DNA of 64,000 nucleotides from Saccharopolyspora indica (GTDB taxonomy: Bacteria; Actinomycetota; Actinomycetes; Mycobacteriales; Pseudonocardiaceae): positions 62,001-126,000 of the forward strand of contig NZ_JAQGLB010000014.1 of NCBI RefSeq assembly GCF_027853965.1, written 5' to 3'. The position numbers and the translations under genes are program-made. This document shows, piece by piece, positions 7,761-16,298 of this stretch. The notes under the pieces are model-generated. The model was not told the origin of the DNA. It saw only the letters and a list, made by a program, of their open reading frames with translations, and ran no database searches. Positions within the stretch are counted from its first letter, which is position 1; each line of letters begins with the position of its first letter.

Positions 7761-8438
7761 ATGGCTGTGGTGCTGGTTGTCGAGGACGATCCGGTGGTGC
7801 GCGCTGCCCTGATCCGCGACCTGACCGCGCGCGACTGGGTGGTCCGCAGCGTCGGAACCGCGCTCGACTCGCTGCGGGAGGTCGCCGAGCACCCGCCGGA
7901 CGTCATCATCCTCGACCTCGGGCTCCCGGACCTCGACGGCGGCGAGACCCTCAAGATGATCCGCGGCGTCTCCGACGTGCCGACCATCGTCGCGACCGCC
8001 CGCGACGACGAGACCGAGATCGTCCGCCTGCTGCGCGCCGGTGCAGACGACTACCTCGTCAAGCCGTTCTCCAGCGAGCACCTCAACGCCCGCATCGAAG
8101 CGGTCCTGCGCCGCGCTCGCGGTGCGCAGCCGACCCAGCTGATCACCGTGGGCAGGTTGCGCATCGACGTCGAGAGCCGGGTGGCGGTGCTCGACGAAGA
8201 CGAGCTGGAGCTGACCCGCCGCGAGTTCGACCTGCTCAGCTACCTGGCTTCGCGGCCGGGGCGGGTGGTGCCGCGCCGCGAGCTGCTGTCCCAGGTGTGG
8301 CGGCAGTCCTACGGCGACGACCAGACCATCGACGTCCACCTGTCCTGGCTGCGGCGCAAGCTGGGGGAGAGCGCCGCCGAACCCCGCTACCTGCACACCG
8401 TGCGCGGCGTCGGGGTCAAGCTCGTGGAACCGGAATGA
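7761..8438 (+). CDS. OmpR-type response regulator
   Basis: The 225-residue protein has an N-terminal receiver domain with the acidic pair EDD at 8-10, phospho-acceptor D52 (VIILDLGLPDLDGG), and the conserved Lys in LVKPF. A C-terminal winged helix of the OmpR/PhoB class follows (ELTRREFDLLSYLASRPGRV, VDVHLSWLRRKLGE-like). An ATG four codons upstream (7749) is possible. I prefer 7761 because the receiver fold starts there; neither has a strong ribosome site. The ATG of the histidine kinase gene overlaps its stop, so the two form a classical two-component pair. Confidence 0.92.
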   Translation: MAVVLVVEDDPVVRAALIRDLTARDWVVRSVGTALDSLREVAEHPPDVIILDLGLPDLDGGETLKMIRGVSDVPTIVATARDDETEIVRLLRAGADDYLVKPFSSEHLNARIEAVLRRARGAQPTQLITVGRLRIDVESRVAVLDEDELELTRREFDLLSYLASRPGRVVPRRELLSQVWRQSYGDDQTIDVHLSWLRRKLGESAAEPRYLHTVRGVGVKLVEPE

Positions 8439-9772
8439 GGCGCACCGTCGTGCTGGTCGCGCTGGCGGTGACCTCGATGGTCGCGCTGGCGTTCCTCATC
8501 CCGCTCGGCCTGATGATCCGCGAGATGGCCCGGGACGAGGCGATGTCCGACGCCGACCGGCAGGCCGTCGCGCTCGCGCCGGTGCTGGCCACCACGGACG
8601 ATCGCGGACTGGTCGGCAAGGCGGTGGCCAGCACCCAGGCCGGTCAGCTGCGGCGGATCGCGGTGCACCTGCCGGGCGTCGAGGTGGTCGGCACCACCCG
8701 GGTGAGCGCGGCCGAACTGGCGGAGGGCCGATCGCGCGCCGCGACCGTCGAGGTGCCGGGCGGGACGGCGTTCGTGCAGCCGATCGCGCTGGGCGGCGGG
8801 CGCACCGCGGTCGTCGAGGTCTTCGTGCCGGAGGACGAGCAGGTCCGCGGCGTGGCGCGGTCCTGGCTGGTGCTGGGCGCCGTCGGGTTGTTGCTGGTCA
8901 TCGGTTCCCTGCTGGTCGCCGACCGGTTGGCGGCGCAGACGGTGCGCGCGACGATCCGGCTGGCCGACGCCTCGTCGGCGCTGGGCGCGGGAGACCTCGG
9001 CGTCCGGGTGGATCCCAGCGGCCCGCCGGAGCTGGTGGCGGCGGGCCGGGCGTTCAACACCATGGCCGACCGGGTGCGCCAGCTGCTGGCCGCCGAGCGG
9101 GAGATGGCGGCGGACCTCTCGCACCGGCTGCGCACCCCGCTGACCGCGCTGCGGCTCAACGCCGAAGCGCTCGGCGACGACCAGGCCGCGGAGCAGACCA
9201 GGATCGCCATCGACCGGCTGGAGCGCGAGGTGGACCTGGTGATCACCAGCGCCCGCCGGGCGGGACCGGGCGAGGACGCCGATTGCGACGTGGCGGCGCT
9301 GCTGCGCGAGCGGCTCGAGTTCTGGTCGGCGCTGGCCGAGGACCAGCAGCGGCCGTGGAACCTGCGCGGCGCGGACGGATCGGTCAGCGTCCCGGTGCCC
9401 GCCGCGGAACTGGCGGCGTCGGTGGACGCGGTGGTGGGCAACGTCTTCCGGCACACCCCGGAGCGCACCGAGTTCGTGGTGTCGTTGCAGTGCAACGACG
9501 GTGTGGTCGGCGTGATCGTGGAGGACGCGGGACCGGGCGTGGCGGAGCTCTCCGAAGCCGTGGAACGCGGCCGCAGCAGCGCCGGATCGACCGGCCTGGG
9601 CCTGGACATCGCCCGCCGCGTCGCGGAGTCCACCGGTGGCAGGCTCGCGGTGGACCGCTCCAGCCTCGGCGGTGCCCGGGTGTGCATGTGGCTCTGGCAG
9701 CGCCCGGCGGCACCGAGGGCCAACCGCCGCCGGGACCGGCGTCGCACCCGCTCGATCCGGGTCCCCCGGTAG
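8435..9772 (+). CDS. Sensor histidine kinase
   Basis: A 445-residue membrane kinase. TM1 spans about 5-28 and TM2 about 143-164, enclosing an extracellular sensor domain of about 115 residues. HAMP follows at about 165-215, then HisKA with the phospho-acceptor H230 (ADLSHRLRTPLTALR). HATPase_c shows an N-box (VVGNVFRHTPE), a G1 box (EDAGPGV) and a G2 box (STGLGLDIARR). The C-terminus ends in an Arg-rich tail. Its ATG overlaps the response regulator stop (ATGA), so translation is coupled. The stimulus is unknown; the extracytoplasmic sensor suggests an envelope or environmental signal. The large exported protein encoded 68 bp downstream may be a target. Confidence 0.92.
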   Translation: MRRTVVLVALAVTSMVALAFLIPLGLMIREMARDEAMSDADRQAVALAPVLATTDDRGLVGKAVASTQAGQLRRIAVHLPGVEVVGTTRVSAAELAEGRSRAATVEVPGGTAFVQPIALGGGRTAVVEVFVPEDEQVRGVARSWLVLGAVGLLLVIGSLLVADRLAAQTVRATIRLADASSALGAGDLGVRVDPSGPPELVAAGRAFNTMADRVRQLLAAEREMAADLSHRLRTPLTALRLNAEALGDDQAAEQTRIAIDRLEREVDLVITSARRAGPGEDADCDVAALLRERLEFWSALAEDQQRPWNLRGADGSVSVPVPAAELAASVDAVVGNVFRHTPERTEFVVSLQCNDGVVGVIVEDAGPGVAELSEAVERGRSSAGSTGLGLDIARRVAESTGGRLAVDRSSLGGARVCMWLWQRPAAPRANRRRDRRRTRSIRVPR

Positions 9773-9773
9773 T

Positions 9774-9789
9774 TGTCCGAAAGCGGACA
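9774..9789. promoter_or_regulatory. Short inverted repeat before the discoidin-protein gene
   Basis: TGTCCG and CGGACA are separated by four bases, directly after the kinase stop and about 50 bp before the next start. It could be an operator for the adjacent response regulator or a small hairpin. Evidence is limited to the symmetry. Confidence 0.3.
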
Positions 9790-9840
9790 GGTTCGGACCA
9801 GGACGTTGCTCCTGCGCTCCGGGGAGATCCAGAATCGGCG

Positions 9841-12800
9841 GTGGCCGCTGACACCGTTGTCAACCCCGGGTGGTGGGCATTGGGCACCGAGCACTCACGT
9901 CGACGGGTACTCCAGGCGCTCGGCGCCGGCGGACTCGCACTCGCCGCCACCGCACTGGTGCTGCCGCCGTCCTCGGCGCAGCCCCGAGGCGCCCCGGACG
10001 ACGTGGCGGCGACGTACTGGGAGGTGCTGCTGCGGCACACCCGCTGGGTCGAGCGGCAATTCGACCCGACCGCGCGGATCTACCCGGCCCGGGACTTCAC
10101 CTTCGCCGTGGTCCTCGGCAACGCCGTCCTGCTGACCGGGGAGGGCTACGACGCGACGCTCGCGGGCGTCGAGCGGGAGGTGCTGCACCGGCACACCGTC
10201 GACACGATCCGGCACTTCGCCGCCTCGAACGCGATCGCAGGCGGGACCGAGTGGGGCCGCCGGTTGTTCTTCGACACCACGTTCCAGTCCTACTTCCAGC
10301 TCGCGGGGCGCCTGCTGTGGAACGACCTGGACGGGGCCACCCGGGCGAACCTGGACCGGATCGCGATCGGCCAAGCGGTCTACACGGCGGGGCTGGGCCT
10401 GGGCGACGACCCGCTGTCGGGCGACTGGACGCCGAACGGATCGGCCGGCGGGTACGCCGGGGACACCAAGCTGGAGGAAATGGGCGTCTACGCCCAGGCG
10501 CTGAGCCCGGGAATCGCCTGGGCGCCGGGTGATCCGCGAGCGGCGGCGTGGCGCGAGTGGTTCGGCACGTGGAGCCGCAACGAGACGGGGCTCCCCGCCG
10601 CGGACCTGGCCAACCCGCGCCCGGTGGACGGCGCGCCGATCTCGGCGAACACCGCGGAGAACCTGCACGGCACGTTCCTGGTCGAGAACCACGGTTCGTT
10701 CGGCCCGCACTACCAGGAGGAGCTGTGGCGCACCTCCGGCCGCAACGCGATGCACTTCCTGCTGGCGGGGCAACCGCTGCCGGAAGTGCTCACCGCGCAG
10801 CCCAACGGCGAGCGGCTGTGGCACACCATGCTGCTGATGGCCAGCGACGCGGGAGAACCGCTGATGCCGATGGTGGCGGACCGCGAACACCTCTACGGCC
10901 GCGACGTCCTGCCCCTCGCCTTCCGCGCCCAAGTGCTCGGGGACCGGTTCGCCGCCCGGGCCGAGGCGCAGCTCGCCGAGCGGCTGTTGCCCTACCAGGC
11001 GTACCCGCCCGCCGAACGCGTCACGAAGTTCTCCGGTGAGCCGAAGTACGAGCCGGAGGCGCGCGCGGAGATCGCGATCGGCTACCTGCTGCACGAGTGG
11101 CGCGCGGATCACGGCGGCCCGGTCCGGCCGGTGAGCCAGGCCGAGTTCAACGCGCACGCGGTGGGCGTGCGCGATTTCGGCGCGGAGCCCGGGTTGCTGG
11201 CGCACCGGACGTCGTCGGCCTGGGCGGCATCGGTGAGCAAGCCGGGCTACGTCAAGTTCGCCTGGCAACCGCACCACGACGACTGGCTGTTCACCGTGAG
11301 CGGTGCGACGCCGATGCTCTTGCCGTCGACGGAGTTCGCGGCGCGGAACCGGAGCGCTGCGACCTGGACGAAGGTGCGCGACGGCTTCGACGCGACCGCG
11401 GCGGTGCTGGAATTCGACGGCGGCTACGCCGGTTTCGCTTCGCTGCCCTCGGGTGCCGCGGTGTACGCGACGACCGGTCTGGCCGCGGGCGAGGGCGTCG
11501 TATCGGTCCGCAACCTCGACATGCCCGGCGTGCCGGGGCTCAACGGGGAACGCACCTACCGCACCGCCGAAGGCGCGGTGACCGTCCCGGCCGCACCCGG
11601 CGGCGAGCGGACCGACGACGTCGTCTTCCCCGCTGTCACGGCACGCCACGTCCGGATGCTCGGCGTGCAGCCGGATCCGGCGTACGGCTATTCGGTGTGG
11701 TCCTTCGAAGTTCGCGACAGCACCGGTGGGACCGACCTCGCCCGCGCAGGTACCGCGTCGGCGGCGCCGGGCAGGGAGGCGCAGCGCGCGATCGACGGCG
11801 ACGCGTCCACGCGCTGGGCGGTCGCCACGGCCGACCGCCCGCGCGCCGACAGCTGGCTCGCCGTCGACCTCGGTGCGGCGCAGCGCTTCGACCGCGTCGC
11901 GATCGCGTGGGAAGCGGCGGCCGGGCGGCGCTACCGCATCGAGACCTCGCAGGACGGGATCACCTGGACCGCCGTCGCAACCCACCCGCGACCGGCGGTC
12001 AGCACCGGCGGGGGCTGGCTCGACGTCGACGGGCGCGCCGGGTTCGTCGTGACCGGCTCGCCGAACCCGATCACCGTCACCGGCGACCAGATCCTGCTCT
12101 CCGACGGCAGGGCGGCGCCGCTGCTGGTCGAGTGCCACCCGGACCCGCGCGCGCTGGCCGCCGCGGCGACGGCCCCGCGTCCGGCCTCCGATGTCCCGGC
12201 GGTGCGCGCTTCCGCGGTCGACGGGCACCTCGTGCTGCTCAACCTGTCCGGCTCGGCGGTGCGCGGGACCGTCGCACTGCCCGGAACCGGGGGCGTCATC
12301 CCGTTGCACCGCGGCGTCCAGGTGATCACCGAGAGCGGCAGCGAACTCGCGATCTCGCTGGCCGGAGCGGAAGGGCGAGTCGAACCGGCTTGGTTCACCG
12401 CGGGCCCGGACCTGCCCGTCGGCCTGCGAGCGACCGTCACCGACGCCGCGACGCTCCAGCTCACCGCACCTGCCGGGCCGCCGCTGCGCCTCCGGGTGCA
12501 GCCCGCCGGGGAGCCCCCGCGCCACGTGGTGGTGCCCGGCGGCCGCACGACGACGATCAACGCGCGCCACACCCCGCCCTACCCGCTGGACGATCTCGCG
12601 CTCGGCGCGACGACGTTCCCGACCGAACCGCTGCCCGCGGGGATGTCCGCGCCGAGCGCGGCGGTCGACGGGGACGAGAGGACTTCCTGGTACCCGGGCT
12701 CCGACGGCCGGATGGTCGTCGACCTCGGCACCGTGCACCGGATCGGCGAGGTCGAACTGACGTGGGCCGACGGCCGGAGACCCACCGTCACGGTCGAAAC

Positions 12801-12963
12801 GAGCACCGACGGGCGCACCTACGCACCGGCCCCGCCGACCTCGGGCACCGTGCTGCGCTCGGCCGTCGCCGCGCGCTACGTGGCGGTCCGCGCCCGCGGC
12901 GGCCGCGCCGGTCTCACCAGGCTGGGGATCCGCCGGGCAACCGCTCGATCAGGTGAGGGGTGA
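9841..12963 (+). CDS. Large Tat-exported protein with two discoidin (F5/8C-like) domains
   Basis: The 1,040-residue protein begins with a twin-arginine signal: SRRRVLQALGAGGLALAATAL at 19-39 is the signal core (split here as SRRR then the hydrophobic run), and cleavage is likely after SSA. A helical domain of about 400 residues follows, rich in Trp and aromatic residues and with no recognised catalytic motif. Two discoidin-like carbohydrate- or surface-binding modules follow: one around 590-720 (STRWAVATADRP, WLAVDLGAAQRFDRVAIAWE, YRIETSQDG) and one near the C-terminus (MVVDLGTVHRIGEVELTWADG). The GTG at 9841 has GGGGAGA upstream; a TTG at 9880 is an alternative. The domain mix suggests a secreted polysaccharide-active enzyme or adhesin. 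Its stop codon lies inside a family B palindrome. Confidence 0.7.
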   Translation: MAADTVVNPGWWALGTEHSRRRVLQALGAGGLALAATALVLPPSSAQPRGAPDDVAATYWEVLLRHTRWVERQFDPTARIYPARDFTFAVVLGNAVLLTGEGYDATLAGVEREVLHRHTVDTIRHFAASNAIAGGTEWGRRLFFDTTFQSYFQLAGRLLWNDLDGATRANLDRIAIGQAVYTAGLGLGDDPLSGDWTPNGSAGGYAGDTKLEEMGVYAQALSPGIAWAPGDPRAAAWREWFGTWSRNETGLPAADLANPRPVDGAPISANTAENLHGTFLVENHGSFGPHYQEELWRTSGRNAMHFLLAGQPLPEVLTAQPNGERLWHTMLLMASDAGEPLMPMVADREHLYGRDVLPLAFRAQVLGDRFAARAEAQLAERLLPYQAYPPAERVTKFSGEPKYEPEARAEIAIGYLLHEWRADHGGPVRPVSQAEFNAHAVGVRDFGAEPGLLAHRTSSAWAASVSKPGYVKFAWQPHHDDWLFTVSGATPMLLPSTEFAARNRSAATWTKVRDGFDATAAVLEFDGGYAGFASLPSGAAVYATTGLAAGEGVVSVRNLDMPGVPGLNGERTYRTAEGAVTVPAAPGGERTDDVVFPAVTARHVRMLGVQPDPAYGYSVWSFEVRDSTGGTDLARAGTASAAPGREAQRAIDGDASTRWAVATADRPRADSWLAVDLGAAQRFDRVAIAWEAAAGRRYRIETSQDGITWTAVATHPRPAVSTGGGWLDVDGRAGFVVTGSPNPITVTGDQILLSDGRAAPLLVECHPDPRALAAAATAPRPASDVPAVRASAVDGHLVLLNLSGSAVRGTVALPGTGGVIPLHRGVQVITESGSELAISLAGAEGRVEPAWFTAGPDLPVGLRATVTDAATLQLTAPAGPPLRLRVQPAGEPPRHVVVPGGRTTTINARHTPPYPLDDLALGATTFPTEPLPAGMSAPSAAVDGDERTSWYPGSDGRMVVDLGTVHRIGEVELTWADGRRPTVTVETSTDGRTYAPAPPTSGTVLRSAVAARYVAVRARGGRAGLTRLGIRRATARSGEG

Positions 12964-13007
12964 AGGGCACCTTTTAGCAAGTAACTTGCTGAAAGGTGCC
13001 CTTCACC
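12959..13007. repeat. Family B palindrome, copy 1
   Basis: A 49-nt near-perfect palindrome. The left arm GGTGAAGGGCACCTTT mirrors AAAGGTGCCCTTCACC, and an inner AGCAAGT mirrors ACTTGCT about a single central base. It overlaps the TGA of the discoidin-protein gene. Two close relatives lie at 17629-17676 and 17756-17801. In RNA it would form a very stable hairpin, so termination is one possible role. Confidence 0.75.
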
Positions 13008-13079
13008 ACGATAAAGATCATCCGGGTGGGTGGTGGCCGCGTGAGTGGGTCGTCGGGGGTGGTGGTTACCCTCGCGGGC

Positions 13080-13874
13080 GTGCTGACTGTGTCGAGCGTG
13101 AACGTCAACGGCCTGCGCGCGGCCGCCAAGAAGGGTTTCGTGGAGTGGCTGGGCGCCACCGGTGCCGATGTCATCTGCATGCAGGAGACGCGAGCGGAGC
13201 CCGACCAGCTCACCGCCGCCGTCCGGGAGCCCGAGGGCTGGCACGCGCTGCTCGTGCCGAGCTCCGCGAAGGGCCGTGCCGGGGTGGCGATCTACAGCCG
13301 GACCGAGCCCGAGGCGGTGCGCACCGGCTTCGGCTCGGCGGAGTTCGACGAGAGCGGCCGGTACGCCGAGATCGACCTGCCGGGGCTGGTGATCGGCAGC
13401 CTGTACCTGCCCAGCGGCGAGGTCGGCACCGAGCGCCAGGACGAGAAGGAACGCTTCATGAAGGAGTTCCGCCAGTACCTGGACGGACTCCGCGAGCGCG
13501 CCGCCGCCGACGGTCGCGAGGTGCTGGTGTGCGGTGACTGGAACATCGCGCACCAGGAGGTCGACCTGAAGAACTGGAAGGCCAACCGGAAGGAAGCGGG
13601 CTTCCTCCCGGAGGAGCGGGCCTGGCTGACCGGCCTGTACGAGAGCGGCTACACCGACGTGGTCCGCCACCTCCACCCGGAGGGCCCCGGCCCGTACTCC
13701 TGGTGGTCCTACCGCGGCAAGGCCTTCGACAACGACTCGGGCTGGCGGATCGACCTCCACGTGGCCACCGACGGCCTGCTGGAGAGCGCGACCGAGGCGG
13801 TGGTGGAACGCGCCGAGACCTACGACCAGCGCTGGTCCGACCACGCCCCGGTCACCGTGACCTACCAGCTCTGA
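13080..13874 (+). CDS. xth: Exodeoxyribonuclease III (AP endonuclease family)
   Basis: The 264-residue protein has the endonuclease/exonuclease/phosphatase fold with ExoIII motifs: NVNGLRAA, the metal-binding Glu in CMQETRAE, GDWNIAHQEVDLKN, and the terminal catalytic SDHAPV. It should cleave abasic sites and remove 3'-blocking groups in base excision repair. GTG at 13080 is taken as the start because the family begins with this first strand; a GTG three codons later is possible and the ribosome site is weak. The gene is separated from the discoidin-protein gene by a family B palindrome and ends before a hairpin shared with a convergent gene. Confidence 0.92.
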   Translation: MLTVSSVNVNGLRAAAKKGFVEWLGATGADVICMQETRAEPDQLTAAVREPEGWHALLVPSSAKGRAGVAIYSRTEPEAVRTGFGSAEFDESGRYAEIDLPGLVIGSLYLPSGEVGTERQDEKERFMKEFRQYLDGLRERAAADGREVLVCGDWNIAHQEVDLKNWKANRKEAGFLPEERAWLTGLYESGYTDVVRHLHPEGPGPYSWWSYRGKAFDNDSGWRIDLHVATDGLLESATEAVVERAETYDQRWSDHAPVTVTYQL

Positions 13875-13885
13875 CCGGGATTCGT

Positions 13886-13926
13886 CGCTCAACAGCGGGT
13901 CAGGTGCTGAGTTCCGCTGTTGAGCG
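13886..13926. terminator. 13-bp stem hairpin between convergent genes
   Basis: CGCTCAACAGCGG and CCGCTGTTGAGCG form a perfect stem around a 15-nt loop, located between the ExoIII stop and the end of the SnoaL-like gene on the other strand. It is a probable bidirectional terminator without a T-tract. Confidence 0.65.
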
Positions 13927-13934
13927 GCGCTGGT

Positions 13935-14375
13935 TCAGGACCGGGTGGGGGTGTTCTGGCGGGCTGCGACCCACCAGCGGCCCTGCTCCTTAACCAGGAC
14001 GTAGAGGGCGATCATCGCGGGGTCGACGTCGACGAGCTCGCCGTCGGCCGTGGCCGCCCGGGCGTGCTTGTGCGCGATGGCGACGTCCGGGCGCAGGAAG
14101 GTGATGTCGCTGACCTCGTACTTCGCGTACTCATCGCGCAGGAAACCGGCCAGGCCCTTTCGGTTGGACTCCAGCAGGGCGTCCCAGCCGGAGATCTGCA
14201 CGCCGACGGCGTTGACGACCGTGGCGTTCCGGGTGAATTGCGCGGTCAGGAGATCGGGATCGTTGGTGTTGAAGGCGGTCTCGGTATCGGCGATCACCTG
14301 CTCGATCGCGGCCACGTCCTGTTCGTGATCGGTGGTGGTGTCCTCGATGACGGGGTTCGGAATCTCGTCGCTCAT
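13935..14375 (-). CDS. SgcJ/EcaC-type SnoaL-like (NTF2 fold) protein
   Basis: A 146-residue single-domain protein with no signal peptide. The sequence AAIEQVIADTETAFNTNDPDLL, here read as a helix leading to FTRNATVVNAVGVQISGWDAL and a C-terminal GRWWVAARQNT, follows the DUF4440/SnoaL-like pattern (cone-shaped NTF2 fold). Members of the SgcJ/EcaC group are annotated as oxidoreductases but most have no proven reaction. It lies next to two DHFR-like reductases on the same strand but 74 bp away, so an operon is possible. Confidence 0.8.
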   Translation of the reverse strand: MSDEIPNPVIEDTTTDHEQDVAAIEQVIADTETAFNTNDPDLLTAQFTRNATVVNAVGVQISGWDALLESNRKGLAGFLRDEYAKYEVSDITFLRPDVAIAHKHARAATADGELVDVDPAMIALYVLVKEQGRWWVAARQNTPTRS

Positions 14376-14449
14376 GGCACTGAGCTTGCGACTTCGAGCT
14401 ATGTAGAAGTCTTTGTGATGTGTGCCAGGCCACTCCGGGTGTTCGCCGA

Positions 14450-15034
14450 TCAGCGCTTGGCGTAGGTCAGGTGGACGACTCCGCCGGGGAGGGGTTCGGC
14501 GCTGGTCAGGTCGAACTGCTCGGGGCGGAATTCCCCGTCGAACAGCGGGATTCCGGCGCCGGCGACGACCGGGTTGAGCTTGATGATCAGCTCGTCGATC
14601 TCCGGGCGCAGGGCTGCCGCCAGCTTCGCGCCGCCGACCAGCCAGATCTTCTTGCCCGGCTCGGCTTTCAGCTCGCGGATCTTCGCGATGGGATCCGTCG
14701 CGACGAGCTGAACGCCGGGGTCCGGGCTTTCGGTCAGGGTTCGCGAGAACACGTAGTGCCTGAGGTGCGCGTAGGCGTTGGTCATGCCCGCGTTCAGGCC
14801 GTTCTCGTAGGACTTCCGCCCTTCGACGACGGTGTCGAAGTGCTTCGGTTCGACGTCGGCGATGCCGAGCGGTTCGCGCAGGTGGGTGGGCACGATCTCC
14901 GGCAGTTCGGCGAGCAGTCGCGGCAGGTATTCGGGTTTGGGCTCCATGAGGCCGGTGGTGCTCGGGTCCGAGCGGTCGGGTGCGGCGATGAAGCCGTCGA
15001 TCGTCGTGGCGACGCAGTAGGTGAGCTTTCGCAA
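14450..15034 (-). CDS. Dihydrofolate reductase-like (RibD C-terminal) protein, paralogue 1
   Basis: The 194-residue protein begins MRKLTYCVATTIDGFIAAPD, the first strand and loop of the RibD_C/DHFR-like fold, and has IWLVGGAKLAAAL near 131-143, the NADPH-binding loop. Such actinobacterial proteins are predicted NADPH-dependent reductases of unknown substrate, distinct from true DHFR. It is about half identical by eye to the next gene upstream, with the same opening and the same VVAGAGIPLFDGEF block. Only 14 bp separate them, so they arose by tandem duplication and share a transcript. Their regulator is probably the divergent TetR protein. Confidence 0.85.
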   Translation of the reverse strand: MRKLTYCVATTIDGFIAAPDRSDPSTTGLMEPKPEYLPRLLAELPEIVPTHLREPLGIADVEPKHFDTVVEGRKSYENGLNAGMTNAYAHLRHYVFSRTLTESPDPGVQLVATDPIAKIRELKAEPGKKIWLVGGAKLAAALRPEIDELIIKLNPVVAGAGIPLFDGEFRPEQFDLTSAEPLPGGVVHLTYAKR

Positions 15035-15048
15035 GGTGTCCTCCGGGT

Positions 15049-15624
15049 TCAGCGCTTGGTGTAGGTCAGGTAGACGACGCCGTTGTCGAAGACCTGGGTG
15101 TTGGCCAGGTCGAACTGCTCGGGGCTGAATTCGCCGTCGAACAGCGGGATTCCGGCTCCGGCGACGACCGGGTGCAGCTTGATGACCAGCTCGTCGATCT
15201 CCGGGCGCAGGGCTGCCGCGAGCTTTCCGCCGCCGCAGAGCCAGATCCCCATGCCCTCTTCCCGCTTGAGCGCGCGCACCTTCTCCAGCGGATCGGTGGC
15301 GACGAATTCCACCGTGGGGTCGGTGCTTTCGTCGACGGTGCGGGTGAACACGATGTTGCGCAGGTGCTGGTAGGCGTTCGTCATGCCGTCGCCCACACCC
15401 ATCTCCCAGGTGTTGCGCCCCTGCAGGACGGTGTCGAAGTGCTTGTTCGGCACGCCTTCGAGCCCGAGCAGCGGGCGGAAGTGCGTCGGCATGATCTCCG
15501 GGTACTCCTCGCGGGTCGGCTGGGCGTGGGCGCCCTCGATCAGGAAGAAGTCCGGGTTGTCACCGGCCGGTCCGGTGATGAAGCCGTCGATGGTCGAGGC
15601 GATCAGGTAGGTGAGCTTTCGCAT
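15049..15624 (-). CDS. Dihydrofolate reductase-like (RibD C-terminal) protein, paralogue 2
   Basis: A 191-residue paralogue of the next gene, with MRKLTYLIASTIDGFITGP at the start, IWLCGGGKLAAALRPEIDEL as the cofactor loop, and VVAGAGIPLFDGEF. The ATG at 15624 is chosen because a GGAGGA precedes it and it aligns with the paralogue's start; the open frame continues upstream through the intergenic region. It is the first gene of the two-gene unit. It stands head-to-head with a TetR regulator and its promoter overlaps GTAGT repeats, so the pair is likely induced by the TetR ligand. Substrate unknown. Confidence 0.85.
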   Translation of the reverse strand: MRKLTYLIASTIDGFITGPAGDNPDFFLIEGAHAQPTREEYPEIMPTHFRPLLGLEGVPNKHFDTVLQGRNTWEMGVGDGMTNAYQHLRNIVFTRTVDESTDPTVEFVATDPLEKVRALKREEGMGIWLCGGGKLAAALRPEIDELVIKLHPVVAGAGIPLFDGEFSPEQFDLANTQVFDNGVVYLTYTKR

Positions 15625-15648
15625 GGGTCCTCCGGTTAACCACTGTTC

Positions 15649-15692
15649 CTGTAGTGCTTCAAATGTAGTACTCTGACCGTAGTGGTTGTCAA
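15649..15692 (-). promoter_or_regulatory. Promoter with GTAGT repeats between the reductases and TetR
   Basis: On the minus strand TTGACA (15692-15687) and TACTAC (15670-15665) are spaced by 16 bp and would drive the reductase pair. Three direct GTAGT repeats (GTAGTGCT, GTAGTACT, GTAGTGGT) run through this stretch on the plus strand, and AACCACT/AGTGGTT form an outer inverted repeat. A repressor bound here would cover the -10 and -35 boxes. The TetR protein encoded just downstream on the plus strand is the natural candidate. Confidence 0.5.
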
Positions 15693-15712
15693 GCGGCAAT
15701 TCAGGAGGAGTC

Positions 15713-16282
15713 ATGGTGCAGAACACGGAGCGGCGGATCGCCCTGGTGGACGCGGCGATCGAAGTGCTGGCGCGGGATGGCGCGCGCGGGCTGACCTTCC
15801 GCGCGGTGGACGCCGAGGCGGGCGTGCCGAAGGGCACCGCGTCCAACTACTTCGCCAACCGGGACGACCTGCTCAACCAGGTCGGCGCGCACATCCACCG
15901 GAAGCTGGCCCTGGACCCGGCGGATCCGGCCGCGACGCAGCTGCCGCCGTCACCGGAGCTGCTCACCGAGCTGATGCGCGCGCTCTACCGCATCATCTCC
16001 GAGGACCGCACCGGCTGGCTGGCGCTGCTGGAGCTCCGCCTGGAGGCCACCCGGCGGCCGGAACTCCAAGCAGCGCTGACGAAAACCCTGCGCGACAACC
16101 TGCGCCTCAACGTCGAAGGCCACCACGGGTCGGGCATGCCCGGCGACGAGATGACCACCGTGCTGCTCTACTACGCGATGTCCGGCCTGATCCTGGAGCA
16201 CCTGACGGTCCCGGAGGTCCTGTCGTCCTACGACGAGGACGCCCTGATCGAAACCTTCGTCCAGCGCTCCATCGGGACCTGA
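15713..16282 (+). CDS. TetR family transcriptional regulator
   Basis: The 189-residue protein has an N-terminal TetR helix-turn-helix (ALVDAAIEVLARDGARGLTF, then GVPKGTASNYFANRDDLL). Its helical ligand-binding domain includes TGWLALLELRLEATRRPEL, typical of TetR_C domains. The ATG at 15713 has a perfect AGGAGGAG three bases upstream; the in-frame ATG at 15686 lacks one and would lie in the promoter region. It probably represses the divergent reductase pair and itself. It ends 16 bp from the convergent reductase gene. Ligand unknown. Confidence 0.9.
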   Translation: MVQNTERRIALVDAAIEVLARDGARGLTFRAVDAEAGVPKGTASNYFANRDDLLNQVGAHIHRKLALDPADPAATQLPPSPELLTELMRALYRIISEDRTGWLALLELRLEATRRPELQAALTKTLRDNLRLNVEGHHGSGMPGDEMTTVLLYYAMSGLILEHLTVPEVLSSYDEDALIETFVQRSIGT

Positions 16283-16298
16283 CCCGGTGGTTCCCGGG

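Noticed and set aside
9895..12738. 947-codon minus-strand frame opposite the discoidin-protein gene
   Set aside because: The plus strand has a Tat signal and discoidin motifs; the antisense frame has none and low complexity.
12953..13537. Frames starting in the family B palindrome that read GEGHL..LKGAL peptides
   Set aside because: The shared peptide comes from translation of the palindrome, not from a gene family.
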